From the NCBI RefSeq assembly GCF_036655075.1, contig NZ_JAVVQU010000002.1:87648-151647 (forward strand): DNA of 64,000 nucleotides, read 5' to 3'. Each line of letters opens with the position of its first letter. Position 1 is the first letter of the stretch. Source of the DNA: Holtiella sp036655075 (lineage in GTDB: Bacteria > Bacillota > Clostridia > Lachnospirales > Cellulosilyticaceae). Made by a program: the position numbers and the translations under genes. Shown here piece after piece: positions 27,239-36,831 of the stretch. Under the pieces are notes generated by a model. It was not told the origin of the DNA. It saw only the letters and a list, made by a program, of their open reading frames with translations, and did not search any database.

Positions 27239-28549
27239 TTACTTTTTAAATCTTGCAATGAAAAAGCCATCTGTATCTTGAAGATACGGTAAAATCTCAA
27301 TATAAGCATGGTCACGAATGTGAGATTTTAAACACTCTGGGAAGTTAAAAGGTATGGCATCTAACTTAAGTCCTAAACTTTCGGCAAAGCTTACCATATC
27401 TTGATTTTCTTCTCTTGTTAAAGTACATGTACTGTAAACGAGTATACCGTCTTCTTTTAAGTAAGTGACTGCATTTTTCATAAGTCCTTTTTGAATTTCA
27501 TTAATTTCAAGTATAGCTGTGTGATCTTTGGTATAACGAATATCTGGCTTACGTTTCATAATCCCAAGTCCAGAACATGGTGCATCGAGTAGGACTTTGT
27601 CAAACTGACCTACCCACTCGCTACGCTCTACCATACCATCTTGAAGTGTACCTTCAATAATAGTTGCGCCCAGTCTTGTGGCATTTTTCTCAATAAGTTC
27701 AATTTTATGAGTGTGTATATCACATCCTATAACCTGTCCCTTATTTTCCATAAGTGCAGCAATATGAGTTGTCTTACCGCCTGGTGCACTACACATATCT
27801 AGAACACGCTCACCTGGCTGTGCGGCTAAAACATGCCCAACAAGCATAGCACTTTCATCTTGTACCGTCCAAAGGCCTGCTTTATAAGATAGACTGTGGT
27901 GAATCCCTATCGCTGTTTTAATGTAAAAGCTTTCTGGCACAAAGCCTTCTTCTAAAATTTCCATACCTTCTTTTTCAAGTTCTAGTTTAAGTGCTTCTTT
28001 TGTAATTTTCAATGTATTGGTACGAATACAAATTCTGGCACGGGTTGATAAACTTTCACAAATGCGCTTAGTTGTCTCTTCGCCATAAGCTTCACACCAT
28101 CTGTCTATAATCCACTCAGGAATAGAATAATACACACTGAGGTTTGGATAAGTGATGTGCTCTTTTTGGCGCTCAATATTTCTAAGGGTGCCATTGACAA
28201 ATCCTGCTAAATTACTCATCTTACGTTTATGCATAATTTTAACCGCTTCATTAATGACCGCAGAAGCTGGCACTTTATCTAAAAAGAGTAATTGATAGAC
28301 ACTCATACGCATAATGCTACGTACAAGTGGCTTCATCTTTTTAACAGGAGTTCTTGAAAATTGATTAATGACATAATCAAGACGTAAACGCCACTTAATG
28401 GTTCCATAAATAACCTCATTGGCAAAACTTTTATCTTTTCCTTCTAACTGGTCGAGTTCTTTTTTCAAGGCAAGTTGTAAATAAGTTTCGTCTTTCTCAA
28501 TATCCGTTAGAATTTGAGCAATCACTTCTCTTATTGGTTTGGTTTTCAT
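27239..28549 (-). CDS. rsmB: 16S rRNA (cytosine967-C5)-methyltransferase RsmB
   Basis: RsmB methylates C967 of 16S rRNA. The 436 residues have an N-terminal NusB-like RNA-binding domain (about 1-140) and a C-terminal SAM methyltransferase with MCSAPGGKTTHIA, DAPCSGLGIMKRKPDIR (one catalytic cysteine) and STCTLTREEN (the other). A hairpin just upstream, after the Zn-peptidase gene, may attenuate transcription. Confidence 0.96.
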   Translation of the reverse strand: MKTKPIREVIAQILTDIEKDETYLQLALKKELDQLEGKDKSFANEVIYGTIKWRLRLDYVINQFSRTPVKKMKPLVRSIMRMSVYQLLFLDKVPASAVINEAVKIMHKRKMSNLAGFVNGTLRNIERQKEHITYPNLSVYYSIPEWIIDRWCEAYGEETTKRICESLSTRARICIRTNTLKITKEALKLELEKEGMEILEEGFVPESFYIKTAIGIHHSLSYKAGLWTVQDESAMLVGHVLAAQPGERVLDMCSAPGGKTTHIAALMENKGQVIGCDIHTHKIELIEKNATRLGATIIEGTLQDGMVERSEWVGQFDKVLLDAPCSGLGIMKRKPDIRYTKDHTAILEINEIQKGLMKNAVTYLKEDGILVYSTCTLTREENQDMVSFAESLGLKLDAIPFNFPECLKSHIRDHAYIEILPYLQDTDGFFIARFKK

Positions 28550-28589
28550 GTTGTATCCTCGTTTCGTTATCTACGCTATTCTTCATAGT

Positions 28590-28614
28590 ATAAAAGACGC
28601 TTAGAAAGCGTCTT
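28590..28614 (-). terminator. Hairpin between the zinc peptidase gene and rsmB
   Basis: Minus strand AAGACGCTT, loop TCT, AAGCGTCTT followed by TTA: a 9-bp perfect stem. It lies inside a gene order that otherwise looks like one operon, so partial termination is likely. Confidence 0.6.
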
Positions 28615-28616
28615 CT

Positions 28617-29309
28617 TTAATCTCTATCGTTTCCACCATAGATGAGCAATAATCTTATAAGCATCATCAATGAGGTTGCTGCACCTGCTACATAGGTGAG
28701 TGCTGCAGCTTGAAGCACTTCTTTTGCACCATCTAATTCTTCTTCTGATAAAATACCACTCGTAGAAAGTGCTGCTAAGGCACGTTTCGATGCATTGAAT
28801 TCTACAGGTAATGTTACAAAGCTAAACAAAGTTGTAAAGCTAAATAAAATAATACCTACCCAGAGTAAACCCGTAAAAGGAGTGATCGCACCTAGGAATA
28901 CGATTGGCAAAGAAAGATTGTTTGCAAAAGATGTAATAGGTATCATCTTTTGACGTAAATTCAAAAAACCATATTGATTAGCTTCTTGTAAAACGTGCCC
29001 CACTTCATGCGCAGCTACACTTACTGCGGCTATAGAATTTAAACTATAAGTCGTTTGTGACAGTCCAATTTCGTGTGTCATCGGATTATAATGGTCTGTC
29101 ATAGACCCTTTAATAGGTCTAATCCCAATATTACCTAGGTGATGAATCATCAAAATTCTTCTTGCCGCTTCTTCTCCTGTATAGCCCGATAAGCAGCGTA
29201 CCCTAGAATATTTATTAAATGTCCTTTGCAATTTCATACTTGCCCATATAGGCAAAATTGAAATCGCTAAAAACAGTATCCAATACATTGAATTGGAAGT
29301 TCCATGCAT
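28617..29309 (-). CDS. YugP-type membrane zinc metallopeptidase
   Basis: A 230-residue membrane protein of the DUF2268/YugP zinc-peptidase family. An N-terminal membrane helix (about 7-25) is followed by the zinc motif AAHEVGHVLQ (HExxH near residue 92). Further hydrophobic segments lie near 125-165 and at the C terminus (about 205-225). A GGAG site precedes the ATG. It is inserted between fmt and rsmB, a common place in clostridia but not in Bacillus. The natural substrate is unknown. Confidence 0.85.
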   Translation of the reverse strand: MHGTSNSMYWILFLAISILPIWASMKLQRTFNKYSRVRCLSGYTGEEAARRILMIHHLGNIGIRPIKGSMTDHYNPMTHEIGLSQTTYSLNSIAAVSVAAHEVGHVLQEANQYGFLNLRQKMIPITSFANNLSLPIVFLGAITPFTGLLWVGIILFSFTTLFSFVTLPVEFNASKRALAALSTSGILSEEELDGAKEVLQAAALTYVAGAATSLMMLIRLLLIYGGNDRD

Positions 29310-29325
29310 ACCATCAGCTCCTATC

Positions 29326-30261
29326 TTAGTTCCCTAATAGTCTGCCCTTTTCAATACTATTTCCCTTAATATATTCTGATACAGGCATTCTTTTTTTATT
29401 AGGTGCTTGCATCTCCTCAATAATTAGAATCCCACTCCCTGTTTGTACATGCATACCAAGCTTGTCAACTTCTATAATCGTGCCTGGTGCATATTGGGTG
29501 TTTTCATTTGTCATGCTTGTTTGCCATACTTTTATAGGTTGACCTTCATAATAAGTATAAGCTACAGGCCATGGATTAAGACCTCTAACTTGTGCATTAA
29601 TTTCATGGTTTGATTTTTCCCAACGAATCTCACCTAATGCTTTTTGGATCATAGAGGCATAAGTGGCTTGGTCATCGTCTTGCTTTTGTCTTTCTTGTCC
29701 GCCCGCTTGAATCATAGGGAAGGCTGCTTTAAGTGCCTCAGCTCCTACAACTTTCATCTTATCATGTAAGGTTTCATAGGTATCTGTTGGATCAATAGGC
29801 ATTGACTTTTTATAAAGCATATCTCCTGTATCCATCCCTTTGTCCATATACATAATAGTTACACCTGTTTCAGCTTCTTCGTTAAGAATGCTCCACTGAA
29901 TAGGTGCTGCACCTCTATACTTTGGAAGGAGTGACCCATGAATGTTAATACATCCAAGACTCGGTACTTCTAAAACAGATTCCGGCAAGATTTGACCATA
30001 TGCTACTACTACCATAACATCTGGATTTAAAGTTTTTATGTGGTTAAGAAATTCTTCATTCCCTTTTACACGTTCGGGTTGTAAAATAGGTAAATCATAT
30101 TTCAATGCAAGTTCTTTAACAGGTGGCATAAGTACTTTATTACCACGACCTTTGGGTCTATCTGGTTGAGTGACAACAGCCAAAATGTTATGACCTTCAT
30201 CAATCAACATTTGTAAAGTAGGTACACTAAAATCGGGTGTTCCCATAAAAATAATATTCAT
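29326..30261 (-). CDS. fmt: Methionyl-tRNA formyltransferase
   Basis: Fmt formylates initiator Met-tRNA with 10-formyl-THF. The 311 residues begin IIFMGTPDFSVPTL and carry the catalytic block SLLPKYRGAAPIQW and GVTIMYMDKGMDTGD, followed by the C-terminal tRNA-binding domain (about 205-311). AGGAGG precedes the ATG by a few bases. It sits beside def, whose product removes the formyl group. Confidence 0.97.
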   Translation of the reverse strand: MNIIFMGTPDFSVPTLQMLIDEGHNILAVVTQPDRPKGRGNKVLMPPVKELALKYDLPILQPERVKGNEEFLNHIKTLNPDVMVVVAYGQILPESVLEVPSLGCINIHGSLLPKYRGAAPIQWSILNEEAETGVTIMYMDKGMDTGDMLYKKSMPIDPTDTYETLHDKMKVVGAEALKAAFPMIQAGGQERQKQDDDQATYASMIQKALGEIRWEKSNHEINAQVRGLNPWPVAYTYYEGQPIKVWQTSMTNENTQYAPGTIIEVDKLGMHVQTGSGILIIEEMQAPNKKRMPVSEYIKGNSIEKGRLLGN

Positions 30262-30270
30262 GATTGCCTC

Positions 30271-30741
30271 CTACTGCTCTTCTTCTGTAAGTTCTACTAA
30301 ATCGCCTTCAACTAAGTCTACAAAGAGTCTGCCATTTAAGTGGTCATTTTCATGAAGCATGGCACGTGCCATAAGCTCTTCACCTTCAATTTCAAACCAT
30401 TCACCGTTTCTATCTTGAGCACGTAATTTAGCATAGTTAGGTCTTCTTACTGCACCGTATTTTTTAGGTACACTTAAACACCCTTCTTCACCAAATTGTT
30501 CACCCTCTACTTGAATGACTTCTGGATTCATGAACTCAATAACGCCTTCGCCAATATCTACTACAAATATACGTTTTAACAAACCAATTTGTGGTGCAGC
30601 AAGACCTACGCCTTCTGCATGATACATGGTCTCTGTCATATCATCTAATAATGCCCATAAAGATTGATCAAATTTTGCGACCTCTTTAGATACTTTTCTA
30701 AGAAGTGGATCACTTTCTATACGTATTGTGCGCTTCGCCAT
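30271..30741 (-). CDS. def: Peptide deformylase
   Basis: Def removes N-formyl groups from nascent proteins. The 156 residues carry all three motifs: GVGLAAPQIG, EGCLSVP with the metal-binding cysteine, and HENDHLNG with the HExxH zinc/iron site. I chose ATG at 30741, five bases after AGGAGG; an in-frame ATG five codons upstream has no site. It lies between priA and fmt. Confidence 0.97.
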   Translation of the reverse strand: MAKRTIRIESDPLLRKVSKEVAKFDQSLWALLDDMTETMYHAEGVGLAAPQIGLLKRIFVVDIGEGVIEFMNPEVIQVEGEQFGEEGCLSVPKKYGAVRRPNYAKLRAQDRNGEWFEIEGEELMARAMLHENDHLNGRLFVDLVEGDLVELTEEEQ

Positions 30742-30756
30742 AATTGCCTCCTTCAT

Positions 30757-33009
30757 TTAAAACATACTTCTTGGGTCTATATCCCAATTTATTTTTATTG
30801 TACCAGTATTTTCTCGATTAATAAACTTATTTAAACAATATTTTCCATAGATTAAGACCTTTTCTCTTTCTTCTCCCATAAGGAGAAGCTGCCATCTATA
30901 TTCATCTGCAATTTTACTAATGGTGGCTGCAGCTGGTCCTACAATGCGGAAAAGTCCTTTTTTATTATAGTATTCATAATAATACTTTAACGTATGCACC
31001 TTTTGAATGACTTCTGTTTCATTTTTCCCAGAGACTACAAGACTAAACAAATGACTATAAGGTGGATAACCTAATAACTTTCTCATCTTCAACTGCTCTT
31101 CATAAAAGTCTTGTTGTTGATGGTATTTAATCTTTTCTAAAACCATATTGTCAGGACTATAAGTTTGAATAATGACTTCACCTTTTTTTTCACCACGTCC
31201 AGCACGTCCTAGTGTCTGGGTAATGAGTTGATAAGTTCTTTCTTCACTTCTAAAGTCTTGCATATACAGTGCTTGGTCTGCTGCAATAATTCCTACTAAG
31301 GTCACATCTGGAAAGTCATGACCTTTAGCAATCATCTGGGTGCCAACAAGTACATTAAATTCGTGATTTTGGAAGGCCGCAAGCATCTTGCTATGTCCTT
31401 CTTTACCTGATGTGGTATCAAAATCCATACGTCCTATTCCGAAAGCTGCAAAGTAAGCTTCTAAATACTCTTCTACCTTCTCTGTTCCACTTCCAAAGAA
31501 GCGGATATGTGCACTCCCACAACTTGGACAAGTCGTAGGAATCACTTCCTTATGCCCACAGTAATGACACTCTAAGTAACCTGATTGCCTATGATAGGTC
31601 ATAGCAATATCACAATGCTTACACTTAACCGCATAGCCACAGTTTCTACAGTTAACAAAAGTGGAATGTCCACGTCTATTCATAAGAAGCATGACTTGGT
31701 TGCCAGCTTGCAAGGTGCGGTCTATAGCCTCATGGAGTGCACTACTAATGATTTGCATATTCCCATTTTGAAGCTCCCTACGCATATCTACAATTTGGAT
31801 ATCTGGAAGGGTTGCACCACCTATTCGTTTAGTCAAAGGTACAAGGGCAAGCGCCCCGCTTTTCATCTGTTCATAACTTTCAAGACTGGGTGTGGCTGAA
31901 GCTAAAATAAGACTTCCACCACTTTCCATCATCCTTCTTCTTGCCACATCCGTCGCATGGTACTTCGGTGTTGTCTCAGACTTATAAGTGGCTTCATGTT
32001 CCTCATCAATAACAATGAGACGCAACCGCTCCATAGGCATAAACACTGCACTACGTGGACCAATCATGACACGAATATTGCCTTCTTTAGCTTCTTGGTA
32101 AAGCCTTTGTCTTTCACCAGGTCCCATACGACTGTGTGTAAGGGCGACTACATTTCCAAAGCGCTCACGAAAACGCATTAAGGTTTGTCTTGTGAGCGCA
32201 ATTTCTGGAATAAGTACAATGGCGCTGCCACCTTCTTCTAAAACTTTGCAAATCGCACTTAAGAATACTTCTGTCTTCCCACTTCCGGTAATCCCTTCTA
32301 GAAGTAAGCCTTGATAGTAAGGATTTTCAATCGCCTCATAAATCTTATCACGGGCTGCACGTTGTTCATCATTAAGGGTTTTAAACGCCTGATAATGAAT
32401 AGGACTTGGTTTAAAAGTCACTAAACGTTCTTCTTTCCTTAGAATTTCCTTTTTAATCAATGTATTTAAGCTAGACCCACTCACCTCTTGACTTCTTTTA
32501 AGTTCCGATAGAGGGATCGCCTCCTCTATTAAAAAAAGTGTTAAGATGGCACGCTGCTTGTCAAAGCTCTTCTTAGCACTTTCTTTAGCAATATGTTGTT
32601 CAAGTGCATCATGACTGATGTTGCGACAAATATATGTCTCGGTTTGTGGCAACGGTCTATACGGTGTCTTAGCCATACCTGGTGGTAAAATAAGTTCAAG
32701 TGCCATAGCAAATGTGCAACCATAGTAGTTCACTAAAAACCTTGCTAGATTGACTTGTTCCACATTTAAAAGAGGCACTTCATCAAAAAGTTCTAAAATA
32801 GGTTTAATCCTATAATTTTCTTGTGGAAGCTCGTCTAAAAAGTGTATAACAAAAGCAACTTGTGTCCGGTTCCCTTGTCCAAAAGGAACCCTCACCCGTT
32901 GCCCAATTTCTACTTTTGATACAAGATGAATAGGAATACTGTAAGTAAACAAACGATCGATTTCTTCGGTTTTTGCAAAGTTCATTATCACCTGTACATA
33001 CTTACTCAT
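30757..33009 (-). CDS. priA: Primosomal replication restart helicase PriA
   Basis: PriA reloads the replisome at stalled forks. The 750 residues show the 3'-DNA-binding N-terminal domain (about 1-110), Walker A GITGSGKTE, the DEEH box (VIDEEHEATYKSE), a zinc-binding insert with paired cysteines (CRNCGYAVKCKHC, CHYCGH, CPSCG) and the C-terminal helicase half with GTQMIAKGHDFPDV. coaBC, which usually lies between rpoZ and priA in Bacillus, is absent here. Confidence 0.97.
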   Translation of the reverse strand: MSKYVQVIMNFAKTEEIDRLFTYSIPIHLVSKVEIGQRVRVPFGQGNRTQVAFVIHFLDELPQENYRIKPILELFDEVPLLNVEQVNLARFLVNYYGCTFAMALELILPPGMAKTPYRPLPQTETYICRNISHDALEQHIAKESAKKSFDKQRAILTLFLIEEAIPLSELKRSQEVSGSSLNTLIKKEILRKEERLVTFKPSPIHYQAFKTLNDEQRAARDKIYEAIENPYYQGLLLEGITGSGKTEVFLSAICKVLEEGGSAIVLIPEIALTRQTLMRFRERFGNVVALTHSRMGPGERQRLYQEAKEGNIRVMIGPRSAVFMPMERLRLIVIDEEHEATYKSETTPKYHATDVARRRMMESGGSLILASATPSLESYEQMKSGALALVPLTKRIGGATLPDIQIVDMRRELQNGNMQIISSALHEAIDRTLQAGNQVMLLMNRRGHSTFVNCRNCGYAVKCKHCDIAMTYHRQSGYLECHYCGHKEVIPTTCPSCGSAHIRFFGSGTEKVEEYLEAYFAAFGIGRMDFDTTSGKEGHSKMLAAFQNHEFNVLVGTQMIAKGHDFPDVTLVGIIAADQALYMQDFRSEERTYQLITQTLGRAGRGEKKGEVIIQTYSPDNMVLEKIKYHQQQDFYEEQLKMRKLLGYPPYSHLFSLVVSGKNETEVIQKVHTLKYYYEYYNKKGLFRIVGPAAATISKIADEYRWQLLLMGEEREKVLIYGKYCLNKFINRENTGTIKINWDIDPRSMF

Positions 33010-33033
33010 CTTTACACTCCTATCTTACATAAA

Positions 33034-33063
33034 GAATAAACAAGTGCAAGCACTTGTTTATTC
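33034..33063 (-). terminator. Hairpin overlapping the rpoZ stop
   Basis: GAATAAACAAGTG and its full complement flank a 4-base loop (13-bp perfect stem). On the minus strand it starts within the rpoZ stop codon and ends in TTTATTC. It may be a partial terminator or RNA processing/stability element between rpoZ and priA. Confidence 0.55.
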
Positions 33064-33357
33064 TGCTAATTCTTTAATTTTAATTTTTCCTGCATAAAGT
33101 TCGTCTACTGCAATTGAAGTAGATTTTTTGTATTTAAGTTTTTCATTTAGTTCTGCTGCTTCTTTGATACGGATAGGATCGATTGGTGCTGCTTCTTTAT
33201 CTCCGTTTTTAACGTTTGATTCTTCATTTACGATATCAATGATTTGTCTTGCACGTCTTGCAGCTGCAATAATGATAGAGTAACGACTTGTAACGACTTT
33301 GTCTTGAGCGTCCTCATTTAATTTTTCCATAAGTTGAGTGTATGATGGTTGTAGCAT
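33058..33357 (-). CDS. rpoZ: RNA polymerase omega subunit
   Basis: Omega stabilises RNA polymerase. The protein starts MLQPSYTQLMEKL and has the family segment SRYSIIIAAARRARQI. I chose ATG at 33357 (99 residues), eight bases after AAAGGAGG; a longer in-frame start has no binding site. Linked to gmk as in nearly all Firmicutes. Confidence 0.94.
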   Translation of the reverse strand: MLQPSYTQLMEKLNEDAQDKVVTSRYSIIIAAARRARQIIDIVNEESNVKNGDKEAAPIDPIRIKEAAELNEKLKYKKSTSIAVDELYAGKIKIKELAE

Positions 33358-33370
33358 GGTAATTCCTCCT

Positions 33371-33976
33371 TTATTTTTTAAGCATATTCTCAATATAACT
33401 TTTATATCTATAACTTTTTAGTTTTTCAGCTTGCACAATTTGTTTGATGTGGTCTACTGCGTCTTCTAAACGGTCATTAATAACAATATAGTCATATTCG
33501 CGATACATTTGTAATTCATCTTCTGCACGTTTTAAACGCACTTCAATCACATCATCTGTTTCTGTTGCACGTCCTATTAACCTACTTTTAAGCTCTTCAA
33601 AATTAGGCGGCATAATAAATACAAAAATAGCATCTGGATATACGCTCTTAACTTGCATGGCACCTTGTACTTCTATTTCCAAAATGACGTCTTTTCCTTC
33701 TTCAACACTTTTATCAATGAAACTTTTGGGTGTCCCATAATAATTGTTGCAGAAATTAGCATACTCTAAAAGCTCGTCTTTTTCAATCATTTCTTCAAAT
33801 TCTTCTACAGTTTTAAAGAAATAATGAACTTCGTTTTCCTCACCTATACGTGGTTTTCTTGTTGTAGCTGAAATAGACAGCCTAAAATCTTCTTTAATTA
33901 ATTCTTTTACGATTGTCCCTTTACCTGAGCCGGATGGGCCTGAAAGGATAATCTTAAGTCCTTCACTTTGCATCAT
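33371..33976 (-). CDS. gmk: Guanylate kinase
   Basis: Gmk phosphorylates GMP/dGMP to the diphosphates. The 201 residues have the P-loop LSGPSGSGKGTIVK, GMP-binding residues in SATTRKPRIGEENEVHY, and EIEVQGAMQVK. It follows yicC by 58 bases. The small remA/ylzA gene that sits between these two in Bacillus is missing. Confidence 0.97.
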   Translation of the reverse strand: MMQSEGLKIILSGPSGSGKGTIVKELIKEDFRLSISATTRKPRIGEENEVHYFFKTVEEFEEMIEKDELLEYANFCNNYYGTPKSFIDKSVEEGKDVILEIEVQGAMQVKSVYPDAIFVFIMPPNFEELKSRLIGRATETDDVIEVRLKRAEDELQMYREYDYIVINDRLEDAVDHIKQIVQAEKLKSYRYKSYIENMLKK

Positions 33977-34033
33977 TATCTCCTTAAAATCAAAATATTA
34001 TTCTTCTTTATGTTCTAAGTCACTTCTATCTAG

Positions 34034-34912
34034 CTATTCTATATTTTGAATTTGTTCTCTCATTTTTTCTATTTCGGTTTTTAGTTCTACCGCGCAAGAA
34101 GTAATTTGATATTCACTCGCTTTAGAAGCAATAGTGTTGGCTTCACGATTCATCTCTTGCATTAAGAAATCTAACTTACGCCCTACACTACCTTCTTCTT
34201 CTAAAATAGCTTGAAGTTGATCCACATGACTTCTCATTCTTGTCAATTCTTCGTCAATTGCCGCACGGTCTGCAAAAAGTGCAAGTTCCGTTGCAAGACG
34301 TGCTTCATCTATAGGAATCTCTTCAAGTAATTTATGAATGCGATCTTCAAGTTTGACTTTATAGCCTTGTACGACTTGGTCACTGACTTGTTCAAGCATC
34401 TTGACAACTTCTAAAATTCTAGATGCTTTAAGGGTTAAGTCTTCTTTTAAAGCCATCCCTTCTTTTTCACGCATGCTCATCACACTTTGCAACGCACTGT
34501 CTAAAGCCGCTTCAATCATTGGCCATAAATCTTCTAAGTCTGATGCTTTCTTATGGATGGAAATGACATCATTTAGACGCATTAGCTCTGCTAAGCCAAT
34601 ATTATCTTCAAGACCTAACTTATTTCCAATTTGTCTGAGTGCTTCTACATAAGCTGTACAAGCCCCTTCATTGACCACGACTTCTACATCATCTTCCGAT
34701 ACACTTGTCATAAAAAGGTTTACTTCTACTTTCCCTCTTGAGATGAACGTCTTCACTTTTTTGCGCATCTGCTCCTCAAGTGGTGTGAGCCCTTTTGGCA
34801 TACGTATAGAAAGTTCACAATATCGATGGTTGACACAGCTTATTTCTATATTTACTTTTCGGTTATGTGCTTCAGTCTCACATCTGCCGTATCCTGTCAT
34901 ACTTTTTATCAT
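34034..34912 (-). CDS. yicC: YicC-family endoribonuclease/RNase adaptor
   Basis: YicC/YloC proteins act on RNA, and some members cut single-stranded RNA. The 292 residues carry the N-terminal signature MIKSMTGYGR, the central motif CVNHRYCELSIRMPKGLTPLE, and the C-terminal DUF1732 block GRKLDFLMQEMNREANTIASKA. It is first in the long minus-strand operon, about 30 bases behind the promoter at 34945-34973. Confidence 0.94.
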   Translation of the reverse strand: MIKSMTGYGRCETEAHNRKVNIEISCVNHRYCELSIRMPKGLTPLEEQMRKKVKTFISRGKVEVNLFMTSVSEDDVEVVVNEGACTAYVEALRQIGNKLGLEDNIGLAELMRLNDVISIHKKASDLEDLWPMIEAALDSALQSVMSMREKEGMALKEDLTLKASRILEVVKMLEQVSDQVVQGYKVKLEDRIHKLLEEIPIDEARLATELALFADRAAIDEELTRMRSHVDQLQAILEEEGSVGRKLDFLMQEMNREANTIASKASEYQITSCAVELKTEIEKMREQIQNIE

Positions 34913-34944
34913 ACGGTTACCCCTTTACACTTTAATCGCTTCAT

Positions 34945-34973
34945 ATTATAGCACACATTACTTTTATTTTCAA
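34945..34973 (-). promoter_or_regulatory. Sigma-A promoter of the yicC-to-spoVM operon
   Basis: Minus strand TTGAAA, 17-base spacer, TATAAT. It lies in the divergent region with rqcH and is well placed to drive the 14-kb gene train ending at spoVM. Confidence 0.8.
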
Positions 34974-35018
34974 AAAAATTATGCTATACTCCGTGTATTA
35001 ATTAAAGGAGGTCCCATT

Positions 35019-36773
35019 ATGGCACTAGACGGTATTGTTGTATCCCATATTGTATCAGAACTTAGTCAGGCCCTTGTTGGTGGGCGTATCGATAAAATTT
35101 ATCAACCTGAAAAAGACGAGCTTTTAATCTCTGTACGTAACCAAAAAGATTCTTATAAACTCTTTTTAACTGCACAAAGTAACTATCCTCGTATCCATCT
35201 AACAACCCGTGTTAAAAACACCTCTAACACTCCACCTATGTTTTGTATGCTCCTTCGTAAGCATCTTTCTAGCGGGAAAATTTTAAATGTTTCTCAACCT
35301 GGTTATGAACGTATTGTTCAAATTGACATTGAGGCCATGAATGAGTTAGGTGATCGTGAAAACAAACGCCTTATCATTGAAATGATGGGTAGACACAGTA
35401 ATATTATTTTGACTAAAGCCGATGGCACGATTATTGATAGTATTAAACATATTTCAGCCATGCAAAGTAGTATGCGTGAACTCTTACCAGGTAGAGCTTA
35501 CTTCTATCCAAATAACCAAACTAAACAAAATCCAAAGGATTTAGTAAAAGACAGTTTCATTCAACATCTTAACACTTTAGAAATGCCCCTCTTTAAGGCA
35601 CTTTATACAACTTATCAAGGATTCAGCCCTATGATTAGTCATGCACTTTGTCTTCAAGCTAGAATCCAAGATGAAACCCTTTGCAATCTCCTTTCTCCAG
35701 AAGACATAGAAAAGCTTTACTATGTTATGCGTGACTTTATGAATGGTGTCCAAGCTCGTGCTTATGTGCCAACACTCTTTTTAGATGAGACAGACCACGC
35801 TGTAGACTTCTACAGTTTTCCACTGGCCTTGTCCTTTCCTAAAGGTGAATCTTATAACAGCTTATCAGAACTTTTAGAGTTCTTCTACTTTGACCAGTCT
35901 ACTCGCTCTGTTGTGTCTCAAAAAACTTCAGACATCAAAAAGTTGCTTTTAAACTTTATAGACCGTAATGTACGCAAAAAGGCTATTCAAGAAAAAGCCA
36001 TTGAAACCAGTGAAGATGCAGAAATCTATAAAATCTATGGTGAGCTCCTTACAGCCTACTCTTTCCAAGTGCCAGCTGGTGCCAAAACATTTGAGACGGC
36101 AAACTACTACAGTGAAAACTATGAAATGATTGAAATTCCACTAAACGCCAACTTAAGTGCCATTGAAAATGCTCAAAAGTACTTCAAGCACTACAACAAA
36201 GCTAAGCGTACACTCATTGCAGCCCATGATCAACTTGAACACATTAACGAAGAACTAGAATACTTACACTCTGTACTCGTTTCTCTAGACTTCCTTCAAA
36301 CGCAAGCAGACATTGATGGTTTGCGTCTAGAACTTGTAGAGATGGGTTACTTGAAAAAACGCAAAGCAGCTAAAGGCAAACCACCTAAAAATGCGATGCC
36401 TTATATGCAGTTTGAATCCAGCGCGGGTGAAACCATTTATGTAGGTAAAAACAATTATCAAAATGATGAACTCACGATGAAGTTTGCTAAGATAACAGAC
36501 CTTTGGCTCCATATCAAAGATGGACCAGGCTCTCACGTCATCATCAAACTCAACCCCGGTGAAGCCCCAAGTGATGTCACCTTAATTGAAGCGGCTATGC
36601 TTGCTGCATACTTTAGTAAAGCCAAACAATCTAGTAACGTAGCCATTGACTACACCTATCGTAAAAATGTCAAAAAAGTACCCAATGCCAAACCAGGCAT
36701 GGTGATTTATACAAACTTTAAGACAGTGTATGTAACACCTGATGAAAAGCTTATTAAACAACTTGAAAAATAA
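35019..36773 (+). CDS. rqcH: Ribosome quality control protein RqcH (NEMF/FbpA family)
   Basis: RqcH binds obstructed 50S subunits and recruits tRNA-Ala to add alanine tails that mark the stuck peptide. The 584 residues show the NFACT-N domain (about 1-200, with GRIDKIYQPEKDEL and MGRHSNIIL), a helical middle with coiled coil (about 380-440) and the NFACT-R domain with DLWLHIKDGPGSHVII. I start at ATG 35019 behind AAAGGAGG. A reading frame open further upstream is only the antisense of yicC. A bidirectional terminator follows. Confidence 0.94.
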   Translation: MALDGIVVSHIVSELSQALVGGRIDKIYQPEKDELLISVRNQKDSYKLFLTAQSNYPRIHLTTRVKNTSNTPPMFCMLLRKHLSSGKILNVSQPGYERIVQIDIEAMNELGDRENKRLIIEMMGRHSNIILTKADGTIIDSIKHISAMQSSMRELLPGRAYFYPNNQTKQNPKDLVKDSFIQHLNTLEMPLFKALYTTYQGFSPMISHALCLQARIQDETLCNLLSPEDIEKLYYVMRDFMNGVQARAYVPTLFLDETDHAVDFYSFPLALSFPKGESYNSLSELLEFFYFDQSTRSVVSQKTSDIKKLLLNFIDRNVRKKAIQEKAIETSEDAEIYKIYGELLTAYSFQVPAGAKTFETANYYSENYEMIEIPLNANLSAIENAQKYFKHYNKAKRTLIAAHDQLEHINEELEYLHSVLVSLDFLQTQADIDGLRLELVEMGYLKKRKAAKGKPPKNAMPYMQFESSAGETIYVGKNNYQNDELTMKFAKITDLWLHIKDGPGSHVIIKLNPGEAPSDVTLIEAAMLAAYFSKAKQSSNVAIDYTYRKNVKKVPNAKPGMVIYTNFKTVYVTPDEKLIKQLEK

Positions 36774-36778
36774 ATATT

Positions 36779-36820
36779 AAAAAGGCTTGTCTATCTTAAG
36801 TGATGGACAAGCCTTTTTAG
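36779..36820. terminator. Bidirectional terminator between rqcH and the MFS gene
   Basis: AAAAGGCTTGTC and GACAAGCCTTTT form a 12-bp perfect stem around a 14-base loop with A and T runs on either side. Confidence 0.88.
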
Positions 36821-36831
36821 TATTTATTCAT

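Noticed and set aside
34671..35018. N-terminal extension of rqcH by 116 codons
   Set aside because: The extension is the antisense of yicC. The true start at 35019 has AAAGGAGG and the family N-terminus MALDGIVVSHIV.
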